Part shown: positions 1 through 6,935 of the stretch, in pieces
Position numbering within the stretch: the stretch's first letter is position 1
Layout of the letters: each line of letters starts with the position of its first letter
DNA from: Rhodospirillales bacterium
GTDB lineage: Bacteria; Pseudomonadota; Alphaproteobacteria; UBA828
DNA: 10,645 bases
NCBI GenBank assembly: GCA_026712885.1
Contig: JAPOPO010000414.1
Location: 1 to 10,645 of the forward strand
Direction: 5' to 3'
Translations under genes and position numbers: made by a program
The notes under the pieces: generated by a model
What the model saw: the letters and a program-made list of their open reading frames with translations, nothing else
Told to the model about the DNA's origin: nothing
Database searches by the model: none

Positions 1-1
1 C

Positions 2-610
2 GGCATGCACGTGCATCAGTCGATCTGGAAGGACGGCAGGCCGCTCTTCGCAGGCTCTGGCTACGCCGACCTCTCGGACATGGCGCTCTACTACATCGGC
101 GGCGTGATCCGGCACGCGCGGGCGATCAACGCTTTCACCAACCCGTCGACGAACAGCTACAAGCGTCTCGTGCCGGGCTACGAGGCGCCGGTGCTGCTCG
201 CCTACTCGGCGCGCAACCGCTCCGCCTCCTGCCGCATTCCTTACGCGGCGAGCCCCAACGGCAAGCGGGTGGAGGTGCGCTTCCCCGATCCCTCGGCGAA
301 CCCCTACCTCGCCTTCGCGGCGATGCTGATGGCTGGGATCGACGGCATCGAGAACAAGATCCATCCGGGCGATGCGATGGACAAGAACCTCTACGACCTG
401 CCGCCGGAGGAGCTGAAGGACGTGCCGACGGTGTGCGGCAACCTGGGCCAGGCGCTGGATTCGCTCGACGCCGACCGGGATTTCCTGAGGAAGGGCGACG
501 TGTTCACCGACGACCTGATCGACGGCTACCTCGAACTCAGGCGGGAGGAGCAGACGGCCTTCCTCATGGCCCCGCATCCCATCGAGTTCGAGATGTACTA
601 TTCGGTCTGA
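2..610 (+). CDS. glnA: Glutamine synthetase type I, C-terminal part (5' end outside window)
   Basis: This is the C-terminal 202 residues of cytoplasmic glutamine synthetase, which makes glutamine from glutamate, ammonia and ATP. The frame is open to the left edge and no start is visible; the ATG at 5 is internal, in the family motif GMHVHQS, whose first His is an active-site residue. Further on come the arginine motif ARNRSASCRIP, the segment NPYLAFAAMLMAG, and KNLYDLPPEE, whose Tyr (codon 392-394) aligns with the tyrosine adenylylated by GlnE in the beta subgroup of GSI. The C-terminus EFEMYYSV is typical of GlnA. Regulation by adenylylation is inferred from that site. A glnB gene often lies upstream in alphaproteobacteria but is not in view. 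Nothing suggests disruption. Identification is very secure. Confidence 0.97.
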   Translation, partial: GMHVHQSIWKDGRPLFAGSGYADLSDMALYYIGGVIRHARAINAFTNPSTNSYKRLVPGYEAPVLLAYSARNRSASCRIPYAASPNGKRVEVRFPDPSANPYLAFAAMLMAGIDGIENKIHPGDAMDKNLYDLPPEELKDVPTVCGNLGQALDSLDADRDFLRKGDVFTDDLIDGYLELRREEQTAFLMAPHPIEFEMYYSV

Positions 611-615
611 GCGGG

Positions 616-656
616 GGGCGCGGACAACGCCTGGCGCCAGCCGCGCCGCGCCCTTC
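616..656 (+). terminator. Candidate intrinsic terminator after glnA
   Basis: Five bases after the glnA stop, GGCGCGG (617-623) can pair with CCGCGCC (641-647). An alternative pairing is GGGCGC (616-621) with GCGCCC (648-653). The loop contains a small palindrome, CTGGCGCCAG (631-640). Only a short T-rich tail (TTCT, 654-657) follows, so it may be a weak terminator or a 3'-end stabilising structure. Seen directly as pairing; the function is inferred. Confidence 0.35.
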
Positions 657-682
657 TAGACCTACGAGACTGCCGGGCGGCC

Positions 683-874
683 GTGCCGGTCCAGATCGTC
701 GTCGGCCTCGTGCTCGGGGCGCTGATCTTCTACCCGGCTCTCCGCATCTGCCGGCGCGCGGGCCTGCGCTGGCCCCTCGCTCTCGTCGTGTTCATTCCTC
801 TCGCGGGGCCGCTGCTCCTGCTCGCGCTGCTCGCCTTCATGACCTGGCCCAGCGACCCCATGCAGCGGCGTTGA
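683..874 (+). CDS. Small two-helix membrane protein, unknown function
   Basis: This 63-residue protein is not a family I can name. It starts at GTG; no ATG lies in a useful place and no strong ribosome-binding site is visible. It has a hydrophobic segment at about residues 4-20, a short basic stretch (RICRRAGLRW, residues 21-30), and a second long hydrophobic segment at about 31-54 ending in FMTWP. Two inner-membrane helices with a positively charged connecting loop are likely. It ends 3 bases before the next small gene, and the two share the pattern R-I-x-x-(R/K)-A-G followed by A, P and G at the same spacing, so they look like tandem relatives. The RxxRAG...P pattern recalls small DUF5684/DUF805-like membrane proteins, but that is only an impression. 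Its position between glnA and argG suggests co-transcription with argG. Confidence 0.6.
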   Translation: MPVQIVVGLVLGALIFYPALRICRRAGLRWPLALVVFIPLAGPLLLLALLAFMTWPSDPMQRR

Positions 875-877
875 ACC

Positions 878-1247
878 GTGGTCGGCGTCCTCCAGTACCT
901 CGCCGTCACGGTGATCATGCTCTGGATGTTCTGGCGCATCTTCAACAAGGCCGGGCGGTCGCCCTGGTGGGCATATCTCATGCTGCTCCCGATCCTCGGC
1001 CTCTTCATACCGCCGGTCTCGATCGGCTTTGGCCTCCTGATCGGCGTGCCCGCGATCATGCTCTGGGTCTTCGCCTTCGTTCCCTGGCCGACGATCGACA
1101 CGAAGCACGAGCTTGCCGAGGGAGCGGGCTACGATCCGCCCACGCCCGAGCGCTTCAGGGGCCGCTTCAGACGCTCCACGCGGCCCAGCGAGCAGGCGGG
1201 CCAGAGGAGCCGCGGCATCACCCGCCGGCCCACGAGGAGGAACGACG

Positions 1248-1255
<8 letters not shown>
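878..1255 (+). CDS. Small membrane protein with basic tail, translationally overlapping argG
   Basis: This 125-residue protein of unknown function starts at GTG, 3 bases after the preceding stop. An internal ATG would cut the first helix. Hydrophobic segments lie at about residues 5-19, 31-47 and 49-70. The connecting motif RIFNKAGRSPWWAY (20-33) matches the preceding small protein in its R-I, (K/R)AG, A, P and G positions, and both hydrophobic cores end in WP. Unlike its neighbour it has a hydrophilic, strongly Arg-rich tail (about 90-122) that probably lies in the cytoplasm; part of this may reflect GC-rich sequence rather than selection. The last codons carry the argG ribosome-binding site, and the stop overlaps the argG start by 8 bases, so translation of the two is probably coupled. 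The reading frame is convincing from its membrane pattern, but the role is unknown. Confidence 0.6.
1234..1240 (+). promoter_or_regulatory. Strong ribosome-binding site fixing the argG start
   Basis: GAGGAGG lies 7 bases before the ATG at 1248. The argG frame is open back to 1113, so this Shine-Dalgarno match, plus the usual family N-terminus right after the ATG, decides the start. The site lies inside the 3' end of the upstream small membrane-protein gene. Confidence 0.85.
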
Positions 1256-2459
<1,204 letters not shown>

Positions 2460-2492
2460 CTCGAATTCCTGCCTCTCGGATATTCCCGGTTT

Positions 2493-3089
2493 CTATCGAG
2501 GGGTGTCGGCCGCCTCCGTGCTGACGTTCGACACGTCGGCAAGCATTCCGTGGGTCTGCGCCCACGCTTGCCACTCGACCAGTTCTTCGTCCACTGCCTC
2601 GAGCTTTTCGGTCAACGCGTGGTTGTCGCCGAATATCATCAAGTTGTCGCAGGACCAGCGGGCCGAAGGGGCGATGAGGCCGTCGAACCCCAAGAAGACA
2701 AGAGCCGCGCCGATTTTCTGCGTTCGGTCGTAGTCGCGCTCCCCAAAGCGCGCCAAGTCCACACCGAGCCCGCCAAGATCGGCACGGACAAGCCGTATCG
2801 TGCGCGCCGTCGCAACGGCGAGCCGCGTTACCTTGATCGGACGCGGCCCCGGTACCGGCGTCAGTTGCGCCAGAAACGAGGCGACCTCGGCAAGTGCGCC
2901 ATCGCGTTCGAGGCTTGTGTAGAGAACGGGATACCCTGCATCGCCGTCGGGCGGCGGCGCCCATCGCCCACCGCTGATGGATGCCGCGACCGGATCCGCA
3001 CTTGCGCGTGTTGCCCGGAATACCTCGCCCTCAAAACGTTCCGAATGATATTCGCTCAGGCGATCCAGGAGGCTCGGATCGTGGATCAT
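2493..3089 (-). CDS. RES-domain toxin (NAD+-targeting type) of a type II toxin-antitoxin pair
   Basis: This 198-residue protein matches the RES family, whose characterised members (ParT, MbcT and relatives) attack NAD+ or modify proteins with ADP-ribose. The visible pattern is VFRATR (residues 23-28), GGRW (40-43), VLYTSLERDGALAEV (55-69, with Tyr57 and Glu68), and GLIAPSARWSCDNLMIFGDN (137-156, with Ser142). Arg, Glu and Ser are the residues that name the family, and all have candidates here, so the enzyme looks intact. The ATG at 3089 is the first possible start after an in-frame stop at 3105-3107. No good ribosome-binding site is seen, which fits translational coupling to the antitoxin, whose stop is 20 bases upstream. 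The C-terminal tail after about residue 180 is polar and probably disordered. Whether it kills by NAD+ loss is inferred from the family. Confidence 0.9.
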   Translation of the reverse strand: MIHDPSLLDRLSEYHSERFEGEVFRATRASADPVAASISGGRWAPPPDGDAGYPVLYTSLERDGALAEVASFLAQLTPVPGPRPIKVTRLAVATARTIRLVRADLGGLGVDLARFGERDYDRTQKIGAALVFLGFDGLIAPSARWSCDNLMIFGDNHALTEKLEAVDEELVEWQAWAQTHGMLADVSNVSTEAADTPR

Positions 3090-3109
3090 GGCCGCGAGGC
3101 CGATTCAAC

Positions 3110-3472
3110 CTAGACGTACACACCCTCGCGGAGCTGATTGACCAACCGCCGTACTTCGTCGATTTGCCCTGCCTGAATCAACTCGGCCGGCGACCGCCCG
3201 TTCAAGAGCCTTTGCGGCGCGAATATCCACTGGCGGGCTTCATTCGGCTCGTAGAAGTCCGACAGCTGGTCGACAATAAACTCCAGTTCCAGAAGGGTTT
3301 TCTCGGTTCTCGCGTGCGGATAGGCGCGGCCCTGATTCCAGCGCGACACTGTCTCCGGTCGTGTTCCGAGCAGGTTGGCCACCTCGACATGCCGCATCGC
3401 ACCCTTGGCGGAGATCGACCCGAGCCGCCTCGCGATTGCGCTGCTCATAGGCGCTGCCTTAGCTCCCGCCAT
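3110..3472 (-). CDS. Xre/MbcA/ParS-type antitoxin (DUF2384) partner of the RES toxin
   Basis: The 120-residue antitoxin is read just before the toxin, the usual order for RES-Xre systems. Residues about 26-50 form a helix-turn-helix (RHVEVANLLGTRPETVSRWNQG), expected to bind its own promoter. Residues about 80-118 match the DUF2384 toxin-binding domain: a Trp, then LLNGRSPAELI, then a Gly and a helix ending VNQLREG. The extreme C-terminus GVYV would, by analogy with MbcA, reach toward the toxin active site. A second start at Met9 (3448) is possible; neither start has a clear Shine-Dalgarno, so the upstream one is kept with moderate confidence. Autoregulation through the AT-rich region upstream is inferred. 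The domain pair and gene order make the assignment strong. Confidence 0.9.
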   Translation of the reverse strand: MAGAKAAPMSSAIARRLGSISAKGAMRHVEVANLLGTRPETVSRWNQGRAYPHARTEKTLLELEFIVDQLSDFYEPNEARQWIFAPQRLLNGRSPAELIQAGQIDEVRRLVNQLREGVYV

Positions 3473-3563
3473 CGTCCGCTTACCCTACTTGGTGCACCGT
3501 CAACCGCAGTGTCCGCCACGTGACGCTCGCTACGAGTGCGCCTTCTCTCACGACACGGATATA

Positions 3564-3587
3564 GCGTTTCTTATTGCGTATTATATT
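3564..3587. repeat. Tandem 12-base direct repeat over the toxin-antitoxin promoter
   Basis: GCGTTTCTTATT (3564-3575) is followed immediately by GCGTATTATATT (3576-3587), identical at 9 of 12 positions. The pair covers the -10 element and the predicted start site of the antitoxin-toxin promoter. That is where an autorepressing Xre antitoxin would be expected to bind, but the operator role is inferred and a repeat this short could be chance. Confidence 0.35.
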
Positions 3588-3609
3588 GACATTTTGATTG
3601 ATGTAGCAA
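3580..3609 (-). promoter_or_regulatory. Predicted sigma70-type promoter of the toxin-antitoxin operon
   Basis: On the minus strand a consensus TATAAT (3585-3580) lies 18 bases after TTGCTA (3609-3604, four of six matches to TTGACA). The 70-base stretch around it is strikingly AT-rich for this window. Transcription would begin near 3573 and leave a leader of about 100 bases before the antitoxin ATG at 3472. No gene is seen in the 190 bases between folD and the antitoxin. Confidence 0.6.
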
Positions 3610-3662
3610 GGCGATTGCGGTCGCGGGGAACCCGGTGTCGGACGCAGCAGCGCGTTCGCACC

Positions 3663-4544
3663 TCACGCCGGCTCTTCGATTCCGTGGCGGCGGCAGGCGG
3701 CGGTGAGCGTGTTTTTCAAGAGACACGCGATGGTCATGGGCCCGACGCCGCCCGGCACAGGGGTGATCCAGCCGGCGTTCTCCACCGCCTCCTCGAAGCA
3801 GACGTCGCCCACCAATCGGGTCTTCTCGCCCGCGGGCACGCGGTTGATGCCGACGTCGATGACCGCTGCACCCGGCTTGACCCAGTCGCCCCGGATCATC
3901 TCGGCCCGCCCCACGGCGGCGATCAGGACATCGGCGCGGCGGCACTCACCCGGCAGGTCCTGGGTGCGCGAGTGGCCGACGGTGACGGTGCAGTGCTCGC
4001 GCAGCAGCAGCGACGCCATCGGCTTGCCGACGATGTTGGAGCGGCCGACGATCATCGCCCGCTTGCCCTTCAGCTCGCCCACGAAGTGGCGCAGCATGAG
4101 CATGCAGCCAAGCGGCGTGCAGGGCACCAGGCTGTCCTGCCCCGTGGTGAGCCGGCCCACGTTCACGGTGTGGAAGCCGTCCACGTCCTTGTCCGGGTTG
4201 ATCGCGTTGATGATCGCGTTGGAGTCCACCTGATCGGGCAGCGGGAGTTGCACCAGGATGCCGTGCACGGCGTCGTCGGCGTTCAGCCTCTCGACCGTCT
4301 CCAGCACCTCCTGATGGCTCGCGGTGTCGGGGAGCCGGTATTCCTGCGAGTCCATGCCGGCGGCGACGGTCGCCTTGCCCTTGTTGCGGACGTAGACGTG
4401 GCTGGCGGGATCGTCGCCCACGAGCACGACCGAGAGCCCCGGCACGAGGCCGTGGCTCTCCTTCAGGAGCGCGGCCTTGCGTCCGACCTCGGCCCGGATG
4501 TCGGCCGCGAATGCCTTGCCGTCGATGATGACTGCGTCGCTCAT
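3663..4544 (-). CDS. folD: Bifunctional methylenetetrahydrofolate dehydrogenase / methenyl-THF cyclohydrolase
   Basis: FolD (293 residues) interconverts 5,10-methylene-THF, 5,10-methenyl-THF and 10-formyl-THF in the cytoplasm, supplying one-carbon units for purines and formyl-Met. The catalytic Tyr51/Lys55 lie in YVRNK. QLPLP (99-103) and DKDVDGFH (118-125) form the folate site. PCTPLG (141-146), VGRSNIVGKP (167-176, the nucleotide-binding loop) and PGGVGPMT (264-271) are all intact. The reading frame extends further upstream, but the ATG at 4544 follows GAGGAA at a good distance and gives the family's normal N-terminus and length. It lies 70 bases downstream of yggT on the same strand, a common alphaproteobacterial pairing; a small DUF167 (YggU-like) gene often found with them is not present in the gap. 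The product is certain. Confidence 0.98.
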   Translation of the reverse strand: MSDAVIIDGKAFAADIRAEVGRKAALLKESHGLVPGLSVVLVGDDPASHVYVRNKGKATVAAGMDSQEYRLPDTASHQEVLETVERLNADDAVHGILVQLPLPDQVDSNAIINAINPDKDVDGFHTVNVGRLTTGQDSLVPCTPLGCMLMLRHFVGELKGKRAMIVGRSNIVGKPMASLLLREHCTVTVGHSRTQDLPGECRRADVLIAAVGRAEMIRGDWVKPGAAVIDVGINRVPAGEKTRLVGDVCFEEAVENAGWITPVPGGVGPMTIACLLKNTLTAACRRHGIEEPA

Positions 4545-4614
4545 GGGTGTTCCTCGTTCGGGGCTGGACGCTATCCGAACCGGCAGGCGCAAGGGCACGC
4601 CGGTCCCGGACGAC

Positions 4615-4896
4615 TCACTGCACGATGTTGTCCACGATCAGATCGCGGACGAAGTAGAGGATCAGAATCAGGATCACCGGCGATATGTCGATGCCGCCGA
4701 GATTGGGGATGATGCGCCGGATCGGCCGGAGCGCGGGCTCGGTGAGGCGGTGGAGGAAGCTCAGCAGCGTGAACACGAAGCGGTTGCTCGTGTTGATGAC
4801 GTTGAAGGCCACCAGCCAGCTGAACAGCGCCGACGCGATCAGCAGATAGATGTAGATCGAGAAGACGGCGTGGATGAGTTCGGCCAACGCGTTCAT
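4615..4896 (-). CDS. YggT family integral membrane protein
   Basis: This 93-residue inner-membrane protein has hydrophobic helices at about residues 8-32 and 70-90. Between them lies the conserved family stretch EPALRPIRRIIPNLGGIDISP (the last residues of which read GGIDISP), which places it in the YggT family. Alphaproteobacterial members are single-module proteins of about this size, whereas E. coli YggT has two modules. The molecular role is not firmly established; links to osmotic tolerance, cell shape and division have been proposed for relatives. It precedes folD on the same strand and probably shares its transcript. No good Shine-Dalgarno precedes the ATG. A candidate -10 lies about 50 bases upstream. 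Confidence 0.92.
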   Translation of the reverse strand: MNALAELIHAVFSIYIYLLIASALFSWLVAFNVINTSNRFVFTLLSFLHRLTEPALRPIRRIIPNLGGIDISPVILILILYFVRDLIVDNIVQ

Positions 4897-4947
4897 CGCC
4901 GGGCACGTCTCGGTGATTGCGGGGCAGGAGGCAGAATCCGGGGCCGG

Positions 4948-4953
4948 AGTATA
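4948..4953 (-). promoter_or_regulatory. Possible -10 element upstream of yggT-folD
   Basis: TATACT on the minus strand matches the sigma70 -10 consensus at five of six positions and lies 51 bases before the yggT start, in the 130-base gap after the aminotransferase gene. No convincing -35 lies at the right distance, so this is only a candidate. Confidence 0.25.
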
Positions 4954-5026
4954 TCGCAGGGACTAGCGGGCGCGAGTCCGTTATGCGTGCGGGCCGGGGA
5001 CGGAGAGTTTTGCGTTCGCATGCACC

Positions 5027-6190
5027 TCAAAGCAACCAGGCGGTGCGGACGCGCTCGCGCAGGCCAATGAGACGATCGCACGGTTCGTTGGCGAAGACGA
5101 AGCGGAGATAGCGGCCGGCGTGGTCCTCGCTGCCCCAGCCGGTCATCGGCGTTGCGGCGATCTTGCCCTTCTTGAACAGGCGCTGCGACGCATCGGCCGG
5201 ACACATCCCGAGCGCAACCGCATCGATCAGGAGCGACCAGCCGCCGCCCGGGTGCACCACGGGCAGGTCGGAAAGCTCCGCGAGGATCACGTCCCGCCGC
5301 GCCTGCCATTCGGCGACCGCCGCGGCGATGCCGTCGTCCTCTGCGGTGAGCGCCGCGGCGGCGCCCGGCATGCCGATGCCCACCTGGCAGACCACGTTGG
5401 TCAGGCTGACCAGCCCGATGTCGCGCATGATCTCTTCCGGGCCTGCGATCCAGCCCACCCGCCAGCCGATCATCCGGCATTCCTTGGAGACGCTGCCGAC
5501 GGTCACGGTCCTCTCGGCAAGACCCGGTATTCGGGCCGGATGCTGGGCCGGCACCGCCCCGAACAGGATCCGCTCCATCGCCGCGTCGTGAAGGAGCCAG
5601 GCGCCGGTCTGCTGCACGACCTCAGCGATCGCCTGCCATTCCTCGGCCGTGTGGACGATGCCGCTCGGCATGGAGGGGCTCATGGTGAGCACGACCCTCG
5701 TCTTCGCGCTCGCGGCCTCGGCCAGCGCCTCCAGGTCCAGCCGCCAGCCGCCGTCCACGACCCTGAGCGGCACCAGGCGCGGCACGCCGCCGGCGAGGCG
5801 GATGCGGTTGATGAGGCCGGCATAGGCGGGGTCGCTGATGATGACCTCGTCGCCGGGCTCCAGCATGGCAAGCAGGGCATTGAGGATTCCCGAGAGCCCG
5901 CCTGCCGAGATCACGCATTGCGCGCGCCAGTCGTAGGCGATGCCCGTGTCGGCCTCAAGACGCGCCACCACCGCTTGCCTGAGTTCGTCCGTGCCCAGGA
6001 AGGGCAGGTAGCTGTTGGCGTCGTCGCGCGACGCGGCTGCGCGGGTGGCGTCGATGGCGGCTTGCGGCGGCGGGATGTCGGTATCCAGGTTTTCCAGCCG
6101 GAGCATCTCGGGATCGCGCGCGGCGTCCGCCGCATCGCCCATCCGGTCGACGCCGATGCCGGGGATATTGCGCAGCCTCGATACCGTCAT
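5027..6190 (-). CDS. Class I/II PLP-dependent aminotransferase with altered cofactor pocket
   Basis: This 387-residue fold-type I enzyme should move an amino group between an amino acid and a keto acid in the cytoplasm; the substrate is unknown. In order it has the glycine-rich CVISAGGLSG (92-101), DPAYAGL (120-126), SPSMPSG (171-177), DAAME (202-206), the PLP-lysine motif SVSKECRMIGWRVGW (233-247, Lys236 and Arg244), and YLRFVFANEP (361-370), whose Arg363 should bind the substrate carboxylate. The oddity is at two cofactor-contact positions. The Asn of the usual N-P-T-G motif is Met174, and the Tyr three residues after the PLP-binding Asp202 is Met205. Those two normally hydrogen-bond the PLP 3'-oxygen. 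The start has only a weak AGG upstream. It lies 49 bases after the VOC gene and is probably co-transcribed with it. An inactive or non-aminotransferase function is possible. Confidence 0.88.
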   Translation of the reverse strand: MTVSRLRNIPGIGVDRMGDAADAARDPEMLRLENLDTDIPPPQAAIDATRAAASRDDANSYLPFLGTDELRQAVVARLEADTGIAYDWRAQCVISAGGLSGILNALLAMLEPGDEVIISDPAYAGLINRIRLAGGVPRLVPLRVVDGGWRLDLEALAEAASAKTRVVLTMSPSMPSGIVHTAEEWQAIAEVVQQTGAWLLHDAAMERILFGAVPAQHPARIPGLAERTVTVGSVSKECRMIGWRVGWIAGPEEIMRDIGLVSLTNVVCQVGIGMPGAAAALTAEDDGIAAAVAEWQARRDVILAELSDLPVVHPGGGWSLLIDAVALGMCPADASQRLFKKGKIAATPMTGWGSEDHAGRYLRFVFANEPCDRLIGLRERVRTAWLL

Positions 6191-6239
6191 CGCCTGTTGG
6201 CCAAAGAGCCTGGCTGGCGCCGGGGCCGTAACCGGCCGG

Positions 6240-6776
6240 TCAATCCCCGTGCCGCGGGATGAAGTTCGACCAGGCCATGACGTAGGGGTGAGAGCTGACC
6301 TCGACGATGGTGCCCCAGGGATCCTCGCAATAGCAGACCTTGTAAGGCTTGTCGGGCCAGAGCTGCCACACCTTGCTGCGCTGGCGTCCGCCGCTCTCGT
6401 CGATCCGCTTCACCAGGCCCTCGATGTCGGGGTCGAGGATGCAGATGTGGTAGATGCCGTCCTTCCAGTAGGCGAAGTTGTTCTCCTGCGGCTCGTTGGC
6501 GACGAACTGAAAGAACTCGATGCCGACCCCGTTGGCTGTCGCCAAATGGGCGATCTTCATCCCCTGGAAGTCCGCACCGTAAATGTCGGCGACGATCTGG
6601 CCGAAATAGCTGCCGTCGGCATAGCCCTCAACCGGCTCCATCAGCACGTAGCAGCCGAGGATGTCGCGATACCAGGCGACGGCTGCATCGATATCGGGCA
6701 CCGAGATGCCGACGTGATCGAGCGCCCGCGCAGGCCCGCCCGCCGGCGCCGTCGGGCCGGGTTGTCCTTCCGCCAT
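6240..6776 (-). CDS. VOC-superfamily metalloenzyme (glyoxalase/extradiol dioxygenase fold)
   Basis: This 178-residue cytoplasmic protein has two vicinal-oxygen-chelate modules. The first runs from LDHVGISVPDIDAAVAWY (19-36) to VGIEFFQF (84-91), the second from GIYHICILDPDIE (107-119) to WGTIVEVSSHPY (154-165). His21, Glu87, His110 and Glu159 sit where the four metal ligands of glyoxalase I-type VOC enzymes lie, so an active metal site is likely. Members include lactoylglutathione lyase, epimerases and dioxygenases; the reaction here is unknown. A start six codons upstream (6794) is possible, but the ATG at 6776 follows GGAGG at 8 bases, an excellent site. It heads the pair with the aminotransferase and is divergent from the DSD1-like gene, which suggests a shared pathway. 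Confidence 0.88.
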   Translation of the reverse strand: MAEGQPGPTAPAGGPARALDHVGISVPDIDAAVAWYRDILGCYVLMEPVEGYADGSYFGQIVADIYGADFQGMKIAHLATANGVGIEFFQFVANEPQENNFAYWKDGIYHICILDPDIEGLVKRIDESGGRQRSKVWQLWPDKPYKVCYCEDPWGTIVEVSSHPYVMAWSNFIPRHGD

Positions 6777-6794
6777 GTCCTTGTCCTCCGCCAT

Positions 6795-6935
6795 ACCCTC
6801 TCTTCCAAGTCGGCGGACCCTATCTAGCCGTCCTCACCCGCACAACCGGCGCCGCCCGCGGAAACCGGGCCGATTTGACCCCGTGCGCGCCCTGATATTC
6901 GATGGCCGGCGGTCAACGAGGCACGAGGAAGACTC
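6795..6935. promoter_or_regulatory. Divergent intergenic control region
   Basis: This 141-base gap separates the VOC-aminotransferase pair (minus) from the DSD1-barrel-transporter genes (plus) and must contain both promoters. On the plus strand TTGACC (6875-6880) matches the -35 consensus at five of six positions, but only poor -10 candidates such as TATTCG (6896-6901) follow. The minus strand shows only weak matches, near TAGATA. No regulator gene or clear operator is visible. Confidence 0.4.

Noticed and set aside
3586..3591. A perfect TTGACA on the plus strand suggesting a promoter toward folD's antisense strand
   Set aside because: No -10-like hexamer occurs 15-19 bases downstream and no plus-strand gene follows.
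4579..4604. Inverted repeat ACCGGC/GCCGGT between yggT and folD as a terminator or riboswitch
   Set aside because: The stem is only 6 bp with a 14-base loop and no T-run, and such GC repeats are common here by chance.
3375..4712. A 445-codon plus-strand frame opposite folD
   Set aside because: It is antisense to an intact, conserved folD and has low-complexity His/Asp/Arg composition.
5120..6262. A 380-codon plus-strand frame opposite the aminotransferase
   Set aside because: It is antisense to a gene with clear family motifs and shows no domain pattern of its own.
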